Shown here piece after piece: positions 1 through 9,865 of a stretch of DNA of 64,000 bases. The notes below the pieces were generated by a model. That model did not search any database. It was not told where the DNA came from and worked only from the letters and a program-made list of their open reading frames with translations. Positions within the stretch are counted from its first letter, which is position 1; every line of letters begins with the position of its first letter. The DNA is from Chaenocephalus aceratus (lineage: Eukaryota > Chordata > Actinopteri > Perciformes > Channichthyidae): the NCBI GenBank assembly GCA_023974075.1, contig CM043792.1, positions 11,947,456 through 12,011,455 of the forward strand, in the 5' to 3' direction. Position numbers and translations under genes: made by a program.

Positions 1-267
1 GTGTGTCCCTCCTCCACCATATGTTTTCTCCCCTCCTGTCCTGTTTGCAAAAATAGAGAGGTTTAAATATACATTTTTTTAGATGCTTTACTTTAGATTA
101 ATTTCATGTTATTTGCAAGTTACATTCAATACTATATACAGGATTAACCACACAGGAAGTGGTTAGGAGGCGGGATATATATCCTATGTATATTAATTGA
201 TTGAAAACAACTGCATTTAATTTTTCTCATTTTTTTAATTTTAATTTTATTTTAATTTTATTTTGTA

Positions 268-405
268 AACCGGAAGCGGTGGCTGTACATCCGGTCGAAC
301 GATTCGGGACTTCCGGTCGAACGAGACGGGACTTCCGGTTTTCAAAATAAAATAAAAAGGCGGGACTTCCGGTTTTCAAAATAAAAAGGCGGGACTTCCG
401 GTCAA
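268..405. repeat. Short tandem array of GGGACTTCCGGT units
   Basis: The core ACTTCCGGT recurs at intervals of roughly 20 to 35 bp, usually preceded by GGG or GCGGG and followed by TCGAACGA or TTTTCAAAATAAA spacers. A first unit reads CATCCGGTCGAACGA, and an inverted AACCGGAAGC lies at the left edge. The core contains an ETS-type CTTCCGG and resembles an NF-kappaB half-site (GGGACTTCC). The array may be part of a transposon terminus or a regulatory cluster; nothing in the sequence decides which. Bases 1-267 are AT-rich and hold nothing I recognise. Bases 406-787 contain only a (TA)n run at about 640-662. Confidence 0.6.
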
Positions 406-787
406 AAAGGGGCGGGGCGACCTGTCACTTTCTCTGCATACTAATGAGATTGATACCGCATTTGTATCACTACTGCTGACAACTGAGGTGTTGTTGGAGT
501 TATACTTTTTATCATCCTAAGTTATTCAACTTTCCAATGGTTGTTGCACGATGTTGGAAGAAAAGGACTGTAAACTATTAATAAACGCAATGAGGCCATT
601 GTATATATGCTGAAAATATGAATGTCTCCCTTTATAAATATATATATATATATATATATATCGCTGTTTTTTGCGTTACAAACTGTACACATTGCATTCT
701 TGCTAATTAGCCAAAATATGAACGGAATAAGAAGCAAGCATCGTAACAGAGTAAAATAAATAGGGACAACAGCTTGTCAGCTAACCA

Positions 788-1167
788 TTCAGAAACGTCC
801 TGCTGCAACCGAGATTTTTGCACCTCCACCAAAACCTCCGCTGCTTCAGGGTCAGTTTCTGGATCAAATTGATAATATGCTTGAACACATGCATTGCTCT
901 GAGATGACATGTTTATTCCACACTCGTAATCACAGCAAGCATGGTAACGTGACTCTCGCCGGCTCATGCCTGCTCTTCTGCAGGGGGGCGTGGTCAGCTG
1001 CTGCTCAGAATTTTCAAAGACAGGCTTGGAATAGAGCGAAAATGAGCGAAACGAGGCATGTCTAAAAAATGATCTGTTTGGTATTTTGAAAAATAAAATG
1101 TATAAATATACCTTATATAGGTATGGTCATACACTATATCATTTAAATATAGCATGATAGGTCTCCT
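788..1167 (-). mobile_element. DNA-transposon fragment encoding a P2X7-tail-like peptide
   Basis: The minus strand of 788-967 reads as a peptide with INMSSQSNACVQAYYQFDP and a following acidic stretch, EVLVEVQKSRLQQDVSEW. I associate this with the cysteine-rich, P2X7-C-terminus-like ORF found in repeated elements of many fish genomes. The expected cysteine-rich part after DVSEW is absent, so it is a fragment. The right border ends in GGTCTCCTTTAAA at 1161-1172, containing a TTAA. The left border is not defined. No host function is claimed. Confidence 0.4.
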
Positions 1168-1171
1168 TTAA

Positions 1172-1800
1172 ATCAAAGTTGGAAAATAAAATAATGCATT
1201 TTTAAAGCTGTAATATTTTTGTTTGGCCACTTGGGGTCAGCATAATAAACCATAAACGAGATTAATAATCACTTGTTAGATATTCACTTTGTTGATGTAA
1301 AATAAAAAAAGACAGGAAATCCAAAATGTTGTGACGCTGAAAACATGTTAGGACATATTTGTGGAATGCACTTGAAATGCTTCCTGTGTTTATTTGGACA
1401 GCAGAAGGAGGCTCACTCAGCCTGCCTCCGTTTTACAACCTTGGTTTCTTTAATTTCTACAAAATGTAGTTTAACTTTCAGTTAAACTGGACCACAGTAA
1501 CTCTTTTGATGAGCAGGTGTATATGCACAATGAAAACATGAGCTCATATAATTGTGGTTCTGGAGAATGTTGCCATGCCAAACCAGTTTCCGATTCATTG
1601 TTTTTATTTATGGAATTTATCTATCCCGGACATGACATGAGTGTCAAATCATCCTGTGTTAAAAGAGACCTGGAAAGTCCCGTAACTCCCGCGCTTACAT
1701 CTGCAGATACCGCCTTAAATTCCCACGTCATTGGCAGGCACTGCTGTGTGGACCACACCCACAATGTAAAACACAATTCAAACAAACTTTAAAAAAGTGC
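1172..1800. other. Intergenic, upstream of the Gig2 promoter
   Basis: No protein-coding similarity, tandem repeat or terminal inverted repeat is recognisable. The stretch just upstream of the ISRE (1680-1800) is less AT-rich and contains a TTCCCACGTCA segment near 1718, but I cannot assign a function to it. Confidence 0.4.
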
Positions 1801-1807
1801 AAGAGGT

Positions 1808-1822
1808 GAAACGAAAGTGAAA
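1808..1822 (+). promoter_or_regulatory. ISRE / IRF-binding element of the Gig2-like gene
   Basis: GAAACGAAAGTGAAA contains a perfect GAAANNGAAA core (GAAAGTGAAA at 1813-1822) preceded by another GAAAC repeat. This is the interferon-stimulated response element bound by ISGF3 and IRF factors. It lies 47 bp upstream of a TATA box and a first exon, as in known fish interferon-stimulated genes, and a second copy stands in front of a paralogous promoter at 3856. Confidence 0.85.
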
Positions 1823-1868
1823 TTTAAATGCACTTTTATGAAGTTTCCTCCCAAAGCTTGAAGGTGGT

Positions 1869-1875
1869 TATAAAA
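1869..1875 (+). promoter_or_regulatory. TATA box of the Gig2-like gene
   Basis: TATAAAA followed by GGCAGAGTG. The transcription start is expected about 25-30 bp downstream (around 1897-1902), just before the non-coding first exon that ends at a GT donor at 1922. Confidence 0.75.
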
Positions 1876-1897
1876 GGCAGAGTGAGGTCACAGCCTT

Positions 1898-1921
1898 CAC
1901 TCTTGGTGGAACAAAGGGAAG
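1898..1921 (+). other. Non-coding first exon of the Gig2-like gene
   Basis: The start is inferred from TATA spacing; the 3' end is fixed by the donor AAG|GTACGTG at 1921/1922. It contains no ATG. The matching acceptor is TTTCCTGCAG at 2516. The intron (1922-2516) is AT-rich. At about 2230-2275 it holds TGTGGGACTAATAAAGGTAT, which resembles the 3' tail of fish Rex1-type LINEs. Confidence 0.6.
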
Positions 1922-2532
1922 GTACGTGAACACACTCTTTGTTTTTTGGTACATGTATATTCAAATACAGTAAAGTTTATCAATACAAGAAGATTAACTG
2001 AGAAGCAGTAGATTATTTGTCAGAAGTTAAGTTTATTTTATGCCTGTCATATGCTACAATTCCTTATTAATTTTAGAACAAATTGCCTGAGGATATTACT
2101 CTTGCATACTCCGTTTATACTTCTGTAACGATTAAGTAAATCATTCTACGCACATTTAGGATCTATAAAATCTGTTATTAATTTCATTTTTGTTTATACT
2201 TTTTTTTACTGGGTGTTGCATATGTAACTACGTACATTTCCCCTCTGTGGGACTAATAAAGGTATTGTGATTCTGAATATGTGTCATAGATTTCTATACG
2301 ATCAGACTTTGTACTTTTTTTAAGAGAGGTGTTTGCCCCATGGGTGGTATTAGAAAGAATGCAATCACTTTTTCAGACTCTTCTAGGGCTTAAAATGTGT
2401 TGTTTAATGATTTCTTAACGTCTTGTTTAGTTTTCTGTTTTAAATCATTTTGCATTGATGTTTAGTTTTGCCAGATGGAGTCCGTCTGAAGTCGCTAATA
2501 TTCCTCTTTCCTGCAGTGATACTGACACCAAC

Positions 2533-3002
2533 ATGCAGTGGGCTGAAGATGACTTTGATGTGCCGCCTGGGGTTGGCCGACTTGGGCTCTCTGCACCAGG
2601 TGATAATAGAAAGTATGTCATGTACCATGGCACTACCAGGGCCATTGCTCAATCAATCCTGGCCACAGGTTTTCGGCCTTCCCCGGACGGGATGCTCGGC
2701 CGCGGCGTCTACCTCAGCAGAGCCCTGCTGAAAGCTAGCCGTTATCCATTGGTCACCCAGAGCATGACAAGGTCGTCATTAAGGTTGTGGTTAACGTAGG
2801 GAGAGTGATAGCCATTAATCACCAATACCATCCCCAGCGGAAGACCTGGCACGACCACGGCTTCGACACCGCCTGGGTGCCCCCCAACAGTGGGATGGTG
2901 AAGAGCGGTTTGGAGGAGGATTGTGTCTGGGATCCTTCTCGAATTACAATCAGTAAAATCATCAACCCCACACCACTCTATGGTGCACGTGGCTACATGT
3001 GA
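2533..3002 (+). pseudogene. gig2: Gig2-like interferon-induced PARP-fold protein, 1-nt frameshift
   Basis: The ATG lies 16 nt into the exon that starts at 2517. The first frame gives about 73 residues including VMYHGTT, GFRPSPDGMLGRGVYLSR and KASRYPL. A second frame resumes at about 2750 with HPEHDKVVIK, continues through KTWH, DTAWVPPNSGMVKSGLEEDC and stops at 3000-3002 after GARGYM. Together they give about 156 residues, the usual length for grass-carp-reovirus-induced gene 2 proteins. These are small fish interferon-stimulated proteins with a PARP-catalytic-like fold; YHGT matches the PARP histidine motif and GVYLSR its tyrosine strand. The family is known to be induced by interferon and poly(I:C) and is linked to antiviral defence. 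Joining the two parts needs one extra base near 2747-2752. Either this copy is a pseudogene or the base is a sequencing error. The ISRE-TATA promoter and poly(A) signal look intact. Confidence 0.78.
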
Positions 3003-3087
3003 GCCCTATGAGCTGTAACCCATTACATATTTTGATACAAAGTAAATTACTTTTGAATTTTGTAACTGTGTCATTGTTACATGGCAA

Positions 3088-3093
3088 AATAAA
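3088..3093 (+). terminator. Poly(A) signal of the Gig2-like gene
   Basis: AATAAA lies 86 bp after the stop codon, followed by the T/GT-rich stretch GAGTTTGTTTCTGGTTATGTG, suitable as a downstream element. Confidence 0.65.
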
Positions 3094-3855
3094 TGGTTCA
3101 TATTAAATCTGAGTTTGTTTCTGGTTATGTGAGTTTATTTTTATTTTTAGATATCTGTGGTCAATAGTTCCATACAAACATTTACCGGTAAGTTGCTCAA
3201 ACCAAGAAAGATATTTGATATTCTATGAGATGTAAGCTTGCGTACATTGGGTTTGTATTTAATATCTTACTAGAAATAAACTCAGAAATATTTTTTTCTA
3301 AGGACTAAATACTGTATCTTGTCTAGAAAAATAGCAGACGGCTATTGTAAAAGAAAAGATGTATTAAGATGAATCATTATTATTATGTATTATTTATCTT
3401 CCAGATACTGATACCAACTAGGGTTACAAAAGTAAATAATAGATTCCCACTTCATATTTGAAAGCTGAAAGATGGTGAGCAAAGCTGCAAAAGCAACGTG
3501 CACACATTGTGAGTCTTTAGATACTGGCCTCCATATGATTCTGCTTTTTCAAAGATCTATGAAATAGCATGAACATTTTATTTTCTAAGCAAAGTACCTC
3601 AAATGTGTACATATTTATATATGGTCAAAAAGCCCTTTGTTCTCCAGAAAAAATGTTCATTAGATTGTAAAACGTTGTAGGTCGATATTTACAGGGACTG
3701 TTGTAAAAAAACAATCAGCTCATACACGTTCACAGAGTTTCATTTCCCTTCCAAAAGCTGTCCTTTCTCCAAGTCCTACCGTGCCTCTGATTGGCTGAGA
3801 TTGTTGGCTGAGTCCAGGAATGTCTAACTGTAAGCAAAGGCATGCAAAAATAAGT
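3094..3855. other. Spacer between Gig2 gene and second ISRE promoter
   Basis: AT-rich with no gene recognised. At 3403-3426 the stretch TTCCAGATACTGATACCAAC resembles the start of the Gig2 coding exon (CTGCAGTGATACTGACACCAAC), but it runs into TAG and has no further coding match. Confidence 0.35.
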
Positions 3856-3955
3856 AAAACGAAAGTGAACGATGAACACACATGTAGCAATTCTGAAACT
3901 TGAGGCTATTTATGTACGCAGAGTGAACTCACAGCCTGCACCATTGGAAGAACAT
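3856..3955 (+). promoter_or_regulatory. Second, diverged ISRE promoter and first exon without a gene
   Basis: AAAACGAAAGTGAAC at 3856-3870 is a one-base variant of the Gig2 ISRE. After a weakened TATA-like CTATTTAT (about 3906-3913) comes GCAGAGTGAACTCACAGCC, clearly homologous to the Gig2 core promoter and first exon (GCAGAGTGAGGTCACAGCC at 1876-1894), followed by a GGAAGAACA exon-like piece. No Gig2 coding exon follows before the Tc1 element at 4641. I infer a tandem Gig2 duplicate that lost its coding part. An alternative is a live promoter for a non-coding transcript. Confidence 0.65.
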
Positions 3956-4139
3956 ACAGAAAACAAATGTGAACACTAAATAAAAGCATTTTTACAATAA
4001 CTATCAATACTGCAGCCAGGGGAAGAAAGCTAAATTCAGTATCTGATGCAAACTGTAACTTCAAACTGTGTTGGGGATTAGTTTCACGAACATTAACACA
4101 CATTCCCCAAAATGTAACTGTATACTATGTGAGGAATAT

Positions 4140-4300
4140 GCATCTGGAACAATGTCAAAGAAGATGGAGGGCAAAAAAAGGGGAAGGAAATCATGTCTAT
4201 TTTTAGATGCTCATTCAATTAAATTGCTGGCACTTTGCAATATGCATGAAATCAGACTAATCTGGTGGAAAGGGTATTAAAGGGAGAGCAGAGGTACAGC
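4140..4300 (+). repeat. Direct repeat, copy A (other copy about 21110-21295)
   Basis: CTATTTTTAGATG, ATTCAATTA, CTGGCACTTTGC and ATCAGACTAATCTGGTGGAAA recur in the same order and orientation at 21190-21270. The two copies flank the whole transposon stack. Downstream, 4545-4615 (TGAGAAACTCATGA ... GGTTCTCACAGG) resembles 41866-41935. The family is unknown. Confidence 0.5.
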
Positions 4301-4640
4301 ATGCTGAATCTGTGTACAATATGTACATGTTCTGCTTCTTTATACTTAATCTAATACACTACATCTCAGAAGTAAATACAGTAGCCTACTTACAGCTTTT
4401 TTTACTTTTCAGATAATAGTTTTCCATCCCCTTCCTGTCCAGTGAAAACGATTTAACTAGAGATGATTTTGAACGTTTGTGATGAAATTCAGGTAGAAAT
4501 GTTTATTTTCTCTGGTGAGGTAATCCACCTCCACCACCACAAAGCTGACAAACAGGGTTGTTTTTCTGAGAAACTCATGAATGGTTTACTTTTTAGAGGT
4601 AAGTGGTTCTCACAGGTCAGGACCAAGCGCCAAACATATA

Positions 4641-4715
4641 CAGTTGCAAGAAAAAGTATGTGAACCCTTTGGAATTACCTGGATTTCTGCATAAGTTGGT
4701 CATAAAATGTGTTCT
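4641..4715 (+). mobile_element. Tc1-mariner element, left terminal fragment
   Basis: After a TA, the sequence begins CAGTTGCAAGAAAAAGTATG and continues GAACCCTTTGGAATTACC, the left inverted repeat of a common fish Tc1 family. It runs to about 4715, where it stops mid-element at the GGGGCCTCAT insertion. The continuation GATCTTCATCTAAATCACAAC is found at 18331-18351 and the remainder from 19423. The right end near 20225-20252 is the reverse complement of this start, missing the last few bases. Confidence 0.85.
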
Positions 4716-4731
4716 GGGGCCTCATCTATAA

Positions 4732-6067
4732 CGCCGTGCGTAGGATTCACGTGGGAAGGTTGCTTACGTAGAGAAATCCCAAAAATAGGTACAGAAATGT
4801 TCCGACATTTTCCAATTCACCAAACATTGCGCACCGGCGAGGACAGTGCGTACGTCACTTCCTACGCCGGTTTCCCTTTATAAATCACAACCGACTCGAA
4901 ATGCGGTGCAGCTTTTGCGGGCTTCGTGTAACGCCCATATTTGCCTATAAATAGTCAAAGAAACGCCCATTCATTCATTCATTCATTTTGACTGACTGCA
5001 TGAAGAAGATCGCAGGAAATGACGACAGAACAGCTAAAAAAGACATCTCACACCGTGTCAGATTTGGGTTATTTTGGGCAGGTGGAGATAAATCATATTG
5101 TTTGGTGGATGCAGTTTGAACCAGAGTAGCAGCATGGAGGTCAGATCGTCACCAAAATAAATAAATAAGTGGTCCGAAAAAGGTTAATGACAAAAAACAT
5201 ACACATAGCCTTCCTCAGGCAGTGTGTTTGTACCGGGGACAGGAGACACCCCCTTGATGAGAGACTGTAAGAAGTGATCGGGGAATCCCTCCGGAGTGGA
5301 GTCATGACGACTGGATCTGAATTATGTTTTTGTATTTGGTGGTTTTTGTTCCAGCTGTCGATCCAACCCAGTCTCATAAAAAAACGTGTAATAACTACGT
5401 TGGTCCACAACGTAGGACGTAGTATTTCTACGAAAACGCCTCTGAAATTGTAAAATGCCTACGTTTGTTTTCACCATTCATTCCAATGGCTGGCGTCTAT
5501 GTCACGTGATCTTCACATTTCTCCCTGCAGAAAAAAAAAACATGGCCGACATTCGTTTTATTCTCGGTGGAAAATGCCTATTTTAAGGTTAGTTTGGCGA
5601 TTAAAATGCCCTTTGATGTCATTTGATGCGAGAAATATGAGTTGTTATTTCAGATTATGTGTGCAGTGGATGTACATGATCTTTAGTTTGCTAGTTATTA
5701 TGAAGATTACTTCAAGAAATTGTGTCTATACAACGTTTTCATTGTTACCAAGGTGGTTGCTAGGGACGCTGCTATCGATATTATTTCTGTTATGTTGGGT
5801 AAAATGGTGTTATCTTTATTGCTACCCCCATCCCCCGTCAATGTATAGTGTTGGTCCACAGTGCAAACGTATTAGTTTAACAAAATCCGCATCTAAAATT
5901 GTGGCATAGTGTGGTGCCGAGAGATGGGAGTCGGAGGCGGGTATCAAAGGTACAAGCTAGACTTTTATTTAGCATCTCAAAACACATGTAAACAGCTTCA
6001 TGCCCGGGAAGCGAAGACCGGCGGAGACAGGAAGTCCGGCTCACTAAAATGTCCGTGCAGAACAATA
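4732..6067. other. Left body of the GGGGCCTCAT element
   Basis: It contains CCAGTCTCATAAAAAAACG (about 5369) followed by an ACTACGTTGG...CAACGTAGGACGTAGT partial palindrome (5395-5425), typical of non-autonomous DNA elements, and a short ATTCATTC run (about 4970-4987). Reading frames here are short and not recognisable. The stretch 5905-6067 is the flank into which the hAT element at 6076 inserted. Confidence 0.4.
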
Positions 6068-6946
6068 CCCTAACCCAGCGTTTCTCAAAGTGTGGGGCGC
6101 GCCCCACTGGTGGGGCGCAGAGATGTGATAGGTGGGTCGCAAAAAAAAAAAAAAAAAAAAATTATTTAAAAAAAAAAGAAATCTGAATTTTTTTTAATCT
6201 TTTTTTTCACATTTATTTATTATTTATACACTGGTGGAATATCAAACCAACGGCCCGCCCGGGGTGCAAAATGCATCAATGAAAGCGACCCTCTACCACA
6301 CAAAACAACACCTGTAAATAACCCAATTTGTGTTCTTTGAAATTGAAAAGGATATTGCGTTGTGTTTGTGGTCTTAAGTGTAATTTGGCATGCTTTTATT
6401 TTGAAGGCGAGTTTACGCTTTTGACAGTTGTTGTTGCTATGGAAACAAGAAACGTTTCACAGCGGGCGGAACTTGTCATAAAGTCCGCGATAATAAAGCC
6501 CACCCATTTAGAGGGAAGATATGATTGATCAATTGTACTGTCATTTGACATTACTCTCGTTCAGTTACTATAGTGACCCTCTGTGAGTTCACAGCTGGAC
6601 GTCCAATCAGCTCCTGTCTTCACCTCGCAGAGACGAGCTTCTTTCATTTAACCCTGAATACTGAATAGGCAGATTCAAAGGATTTATTTCTTTGGAAATG
6701 TTATTTTAAATACAATTTAATCAAGTTATTTTTGGTAAAAGTAATGACAAATATTACTAAAAACATATTTAAAAAATATATATAAAGAAAAATATAATTT
6801 GTTTTAATGTTTTTAAATATTATTTTGTAGAATATCTTAGGCCCTCAGAGACAGGCTCACCACTGGTAAAAATCTCTCATACACACGTGAAATGCTCTCA
6901 CAGACACACACAACAGCGTTGCAGTCGGGAAGAAAAGCAATGTGGA

Positions 6947-6950
<4 letters not shown>

Positions 6951-6989
<39 letters not shown>

Positions 6990-6997
6990 GGAGAGAG

Positions 6998-7028
<31 letters not shown>
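6951..7028. repeat. (GA)n microsatellite
   Basis: A nearly pure AG/GA run with two GGAGGG interruptions. Arg-Glu or Ser-Leu reading frames across it are repeat artefacts. Confidence 0.95.
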
Positions 7029-7303
7029 CACACCTTTATCTATTAATAAAGTTGTACAAAATAAAGTAAGAAATCATTCCAATGTGTACTATAGGACAGT
7101 AAAAGTTTTAAAAGGGGAGGGATTAGTCAAATATGCATAAATAAAAAGAAAGAATGCTAACTAGGTAACATAAGATAAGAATAAACAAGTTTAAATGATT
7201 TGTTGTGATCAAATTCTAAAGATGTTTGGATACTGAAAAGTATACAGCTCCCTTTCATCTGAGTGTTGAGAGCTGTATCCATACATTCATGTTGGGCTCA
7301 AAG

Positions 7304-7597
7304 TAGGGCTGCTCGATTATGGCAAAAAATCATAATCTCGATTATTTGGGTCAATAATTGATATCACGATTATTAAAAACGATTAACCATTTACTTTGAA
7401 AAACATCAATTTATTGAAGAAAATAATTTGAAAAGTATGTTTTTAACAGTTGATACCCTGAACTTTAAGTATAATTCAACTGAAAAACCTATTTAAAAAA
7501 TAAATAAAATCGTTTTATTTCGATTATGTTGTTTTCATAATCGTTGCAAGCCAAAATCGTAATTGCGATTAAAATACGATTTAATTGAGCAGCCCTA
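7304..7597. mobile_element. 294-bp MITE (TAGGGCTGCTCGATTA ends) with 8-bp target duplication
   Basis: The left end TAGGGCTGCTCGATTATGGC and the right end (reverse complement TAGGGCTGCTCAATTAAATC) form a terminal inverted repeat. GCTCAAAG is duplicated exactly at 7296-7303 and 7598-7605. The CGATTATGGCAAAAAATCATAATC interior is typical of a widespread fish hAT-derived MITE. It lies inside the 6076-8064 hAT element and is therefore younger. Confidence 0.9.
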
Positions 7598-8261
7598 GCT
7601 CAAAGTGCACCAGATTGATGAATTCAACTTCAACATTTAAAAAAAAATCTTCCTGGGGATGCATGCCCCCGGACCCCCCTAGATGATGTGACGTCCACCA
7701 CCAAATAAAGCAAGTTTAAAAATAATTAAATTGCATACATTTTATTTTAGTAAACACTGAAAACGGGTCCCACAGACCCAAACAGCACTCAAAGGTTAAA
7801 GGTAGCATATAATAATGTTAAAGTGTGCTAAATATATACACTGCAAAAAAACGAAAAAGAGGAGTTAAAGTAGCTCACGACTTGTTTAATTTTTTTGAAA
7901 GTAACCCTCATCCTAAAAAAAGGTTGGTGACCCCGTTATAGAACGATACATTTGACAATTTAAGCTTGGCCAACCATTTTATTGGAGCGATGAGGAACAG
8001 GTGGGGCTTGAAAAGGCCCACCTGTTCAAAGTGGGGAATGACAGAAAAAGTTTGAGAACCACTGCCCTAACCCATAGATCCGTGGGTGAATAATGTCAAT
8101 CACCACAGTAGATACGTTATTTTCCCCTGTGCAATTCTCCATTTACTCAACAATAACACATAATTATCCTTGTGTTTATTTATTTGTTGATTAATAAACA
8201 CAAGTTGGAGTCAGTCAGGACCGAGGGCGGAGCAGCTCATTTGCTTTACAGAATATTACAC

Positions 8262-9076
8262 CCGGAAGTAAGTATTCTCTCCGCTTCGCTTGACAAACCC
8301 CGTGATAGTCCTCAAGCTCTGTGATTGGAGAGTGTGCAGAGCGTCGAACAGCACTTGAAATGGGATGGAACCACGGCAGACTGTCCAAAACTGGATTTGA
8401 ACGGGTCCACCGCGTCCCCCCCTCCCCCCTCCCCCACCCCATCCCCAGAACTACACATGCTGGCTAGTGTGTGTTTCGCAACATGTTCTCTATCTATGGC
8501 ACGTCTCTACTGGGAGTTGTAGTTTAAAAGACGTTTTCATATTTCCCATAATAAGAAGTTGCCAGTATTAAACTGTGTACATCCCTGGAGGTTTAGGGGA
8601 TAGGAAACACTCAAATTTAAAACATATAATTAATAAATGGGTGAAAATTGCTTGTGCCCATAATGGGCAGCATTAATATATACCCACACGACAGCTAAGG
8701 TCAGAAGAGCTTTATTTAACAGCTGGTCTTATGTCTGTGACCCCTGTTGTTAATTGATGAGCCTGAAACATGCACTTGTCAAGGTTCAGAGGCACATTGT
8801 GCAAATATGGCAGTAGCCATCGATCATCTTAAGATAAGATATACTTTATTGATCCCAAGTTGGAAACATTTGCGTTACATCAGCATGTGTATAGTTGTAA
8901 ATATGCAGTGGTGTTTATTTGTAAATCATTTAGTATAATCACACAAATTCTGTGTTTTATATTTAATAATTCTGTGTTCTTTATTTATTGATTGTTCAAT
9001 ACCTGACAAGGTCGGAGATGAAAAACTTGGTCACAGGTTCCTCAACAGTGCAACAAGACATCTTTCAATATGTGTA
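8262..9076. repeat. Left arm of a long inverted repeat
   Basis: Segments 8268-8340, 8606-9003 and 9010-9076 are present in reverse complement at 17060-17365, 16642-17065 and 15950-16030. Examples are GACAAACCCCGTGATAGTCC (left) and its reverse complement at about 17096-17120, and AAGATAAGATATACTTTATT at 8831 with its complement at about 16800. About 266 bp (8341-8605), including the C-rich run at 8414-8444, has no counterpart in the right arm. The LTR element at 9077 inserted in this arm: the pairing continues past it at 15821-15840. Confidence 0.7.
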
Positions 9077-9763
9077 TGTTACGGATGCTGTTTGTCTGCT
9101 CCTTAATCTGTCTGGGATTGTTTTCAGCTGTGTGTGTGTTCATGCAAATGAGCTGTGTGGTTGCTCCAACATCCTTGGCTGCCCATCTCCTGGTTCGCCT
9201 CTGAAGATGGGGATTGGATTGACGTCGTCCAATCGCAGCGCACAGCCGGTGCACACCTGCTGGGGAGGAGTACAAAGGCTGCGGACAATCCTCACTCTGG
9301 AGGCTCTGACATGTGGACAGACGCCTCTCGCTATTATATAATTCTGGTAACTGTGGTTAAACTTGTGAGTAGTAGTGTCTAGAGTAGCTTAGTTAGAGTG
9401 TAGAGTAGTTTAGTTAGGGTTTAGAGTAGATTAGGATTTTGTGACTGGTGCCTTTAGGTTAGCTGTGTGTTTTGTGTAGACTCCCTTTGTTAGTTGTACC
9501 ACTCTTGAAGTGAGGTTTTGTTTTGTTCTCTATTTTAGTATATTAGTATGTATTTTCCCTGTATGCATTTAGACTCCTTTTGAGTCCTCCCTTAGTTTGG
9601 TCATCTGTCAACCTGTGCCCTTTTGGCCCTTTTGTTTGTTTCAGGCTGCCTGCCTGCCATTTTGTTACACCTAGCTTATAATAAAACCACTTATCATTAT
9701 ACCAATACTAATCTGGTCGTGTCGTTTCCTGTTTGTACCCCTATAGCCAAGTGGAACGTAACA
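9077..9763 (+). repeat. 5' LTR
   Basis: 687 bp, same length as the 3' LTR. A candidate poly(A) signal AATAAA lies near 9680, followed by the GTCGTGTCGTTTCCTGTTTGT segment. Differences from the 3' copy are scattered point changes, for example CAGACGCC against CATACGCC. Confidence 0.92.
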
Positions 9764-9865
9764 CGTGGGGATCATCCGGGATCAATTAATTAATTCCTGG
9801 GGTTATAGGTGGTATTTTTATTGCTAAAAACAATTTGGTAAGGTTGTGTGCAGTTTTAGCTGAGT

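Larger units (their letters stand above)
6076..8064. mobile_element. hAT-type non-autonomous element with 8-bp target duplication
   Basis: It begins CAGCGTTTCTCAAAGTGTGG and ends AGTTTGAGAACCACTG, whose reverse complement CAGTGGTTCTCAAACT matches the start with 3 mismatches in 16. CCCTAACC flanks it exactly on both sides (6068-6075 and 8065-8072). The CAGNGNTTCTCAAA ends and 8-bp duplication are characteristic of hAT/Charlie-type elements. It carries a (GA)n tract and a nested MITE. No transposase is readable, so it moved in trans. Confidence 0.85.

Noticed and set aside
3403..3430. Possible second Gig2 coding-exon start (TTCCAGATACTGATACCAAC)
   Set aside because: Only about 20 bp of similarity, then an immediate stop; it lies upstream, not downstream, of the second promoter.
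6837..7140. Ser-Leu and Arg-Glu-rich frames
   Set aside because: Produced by the (GA)n microsatellite inside a hAT element.
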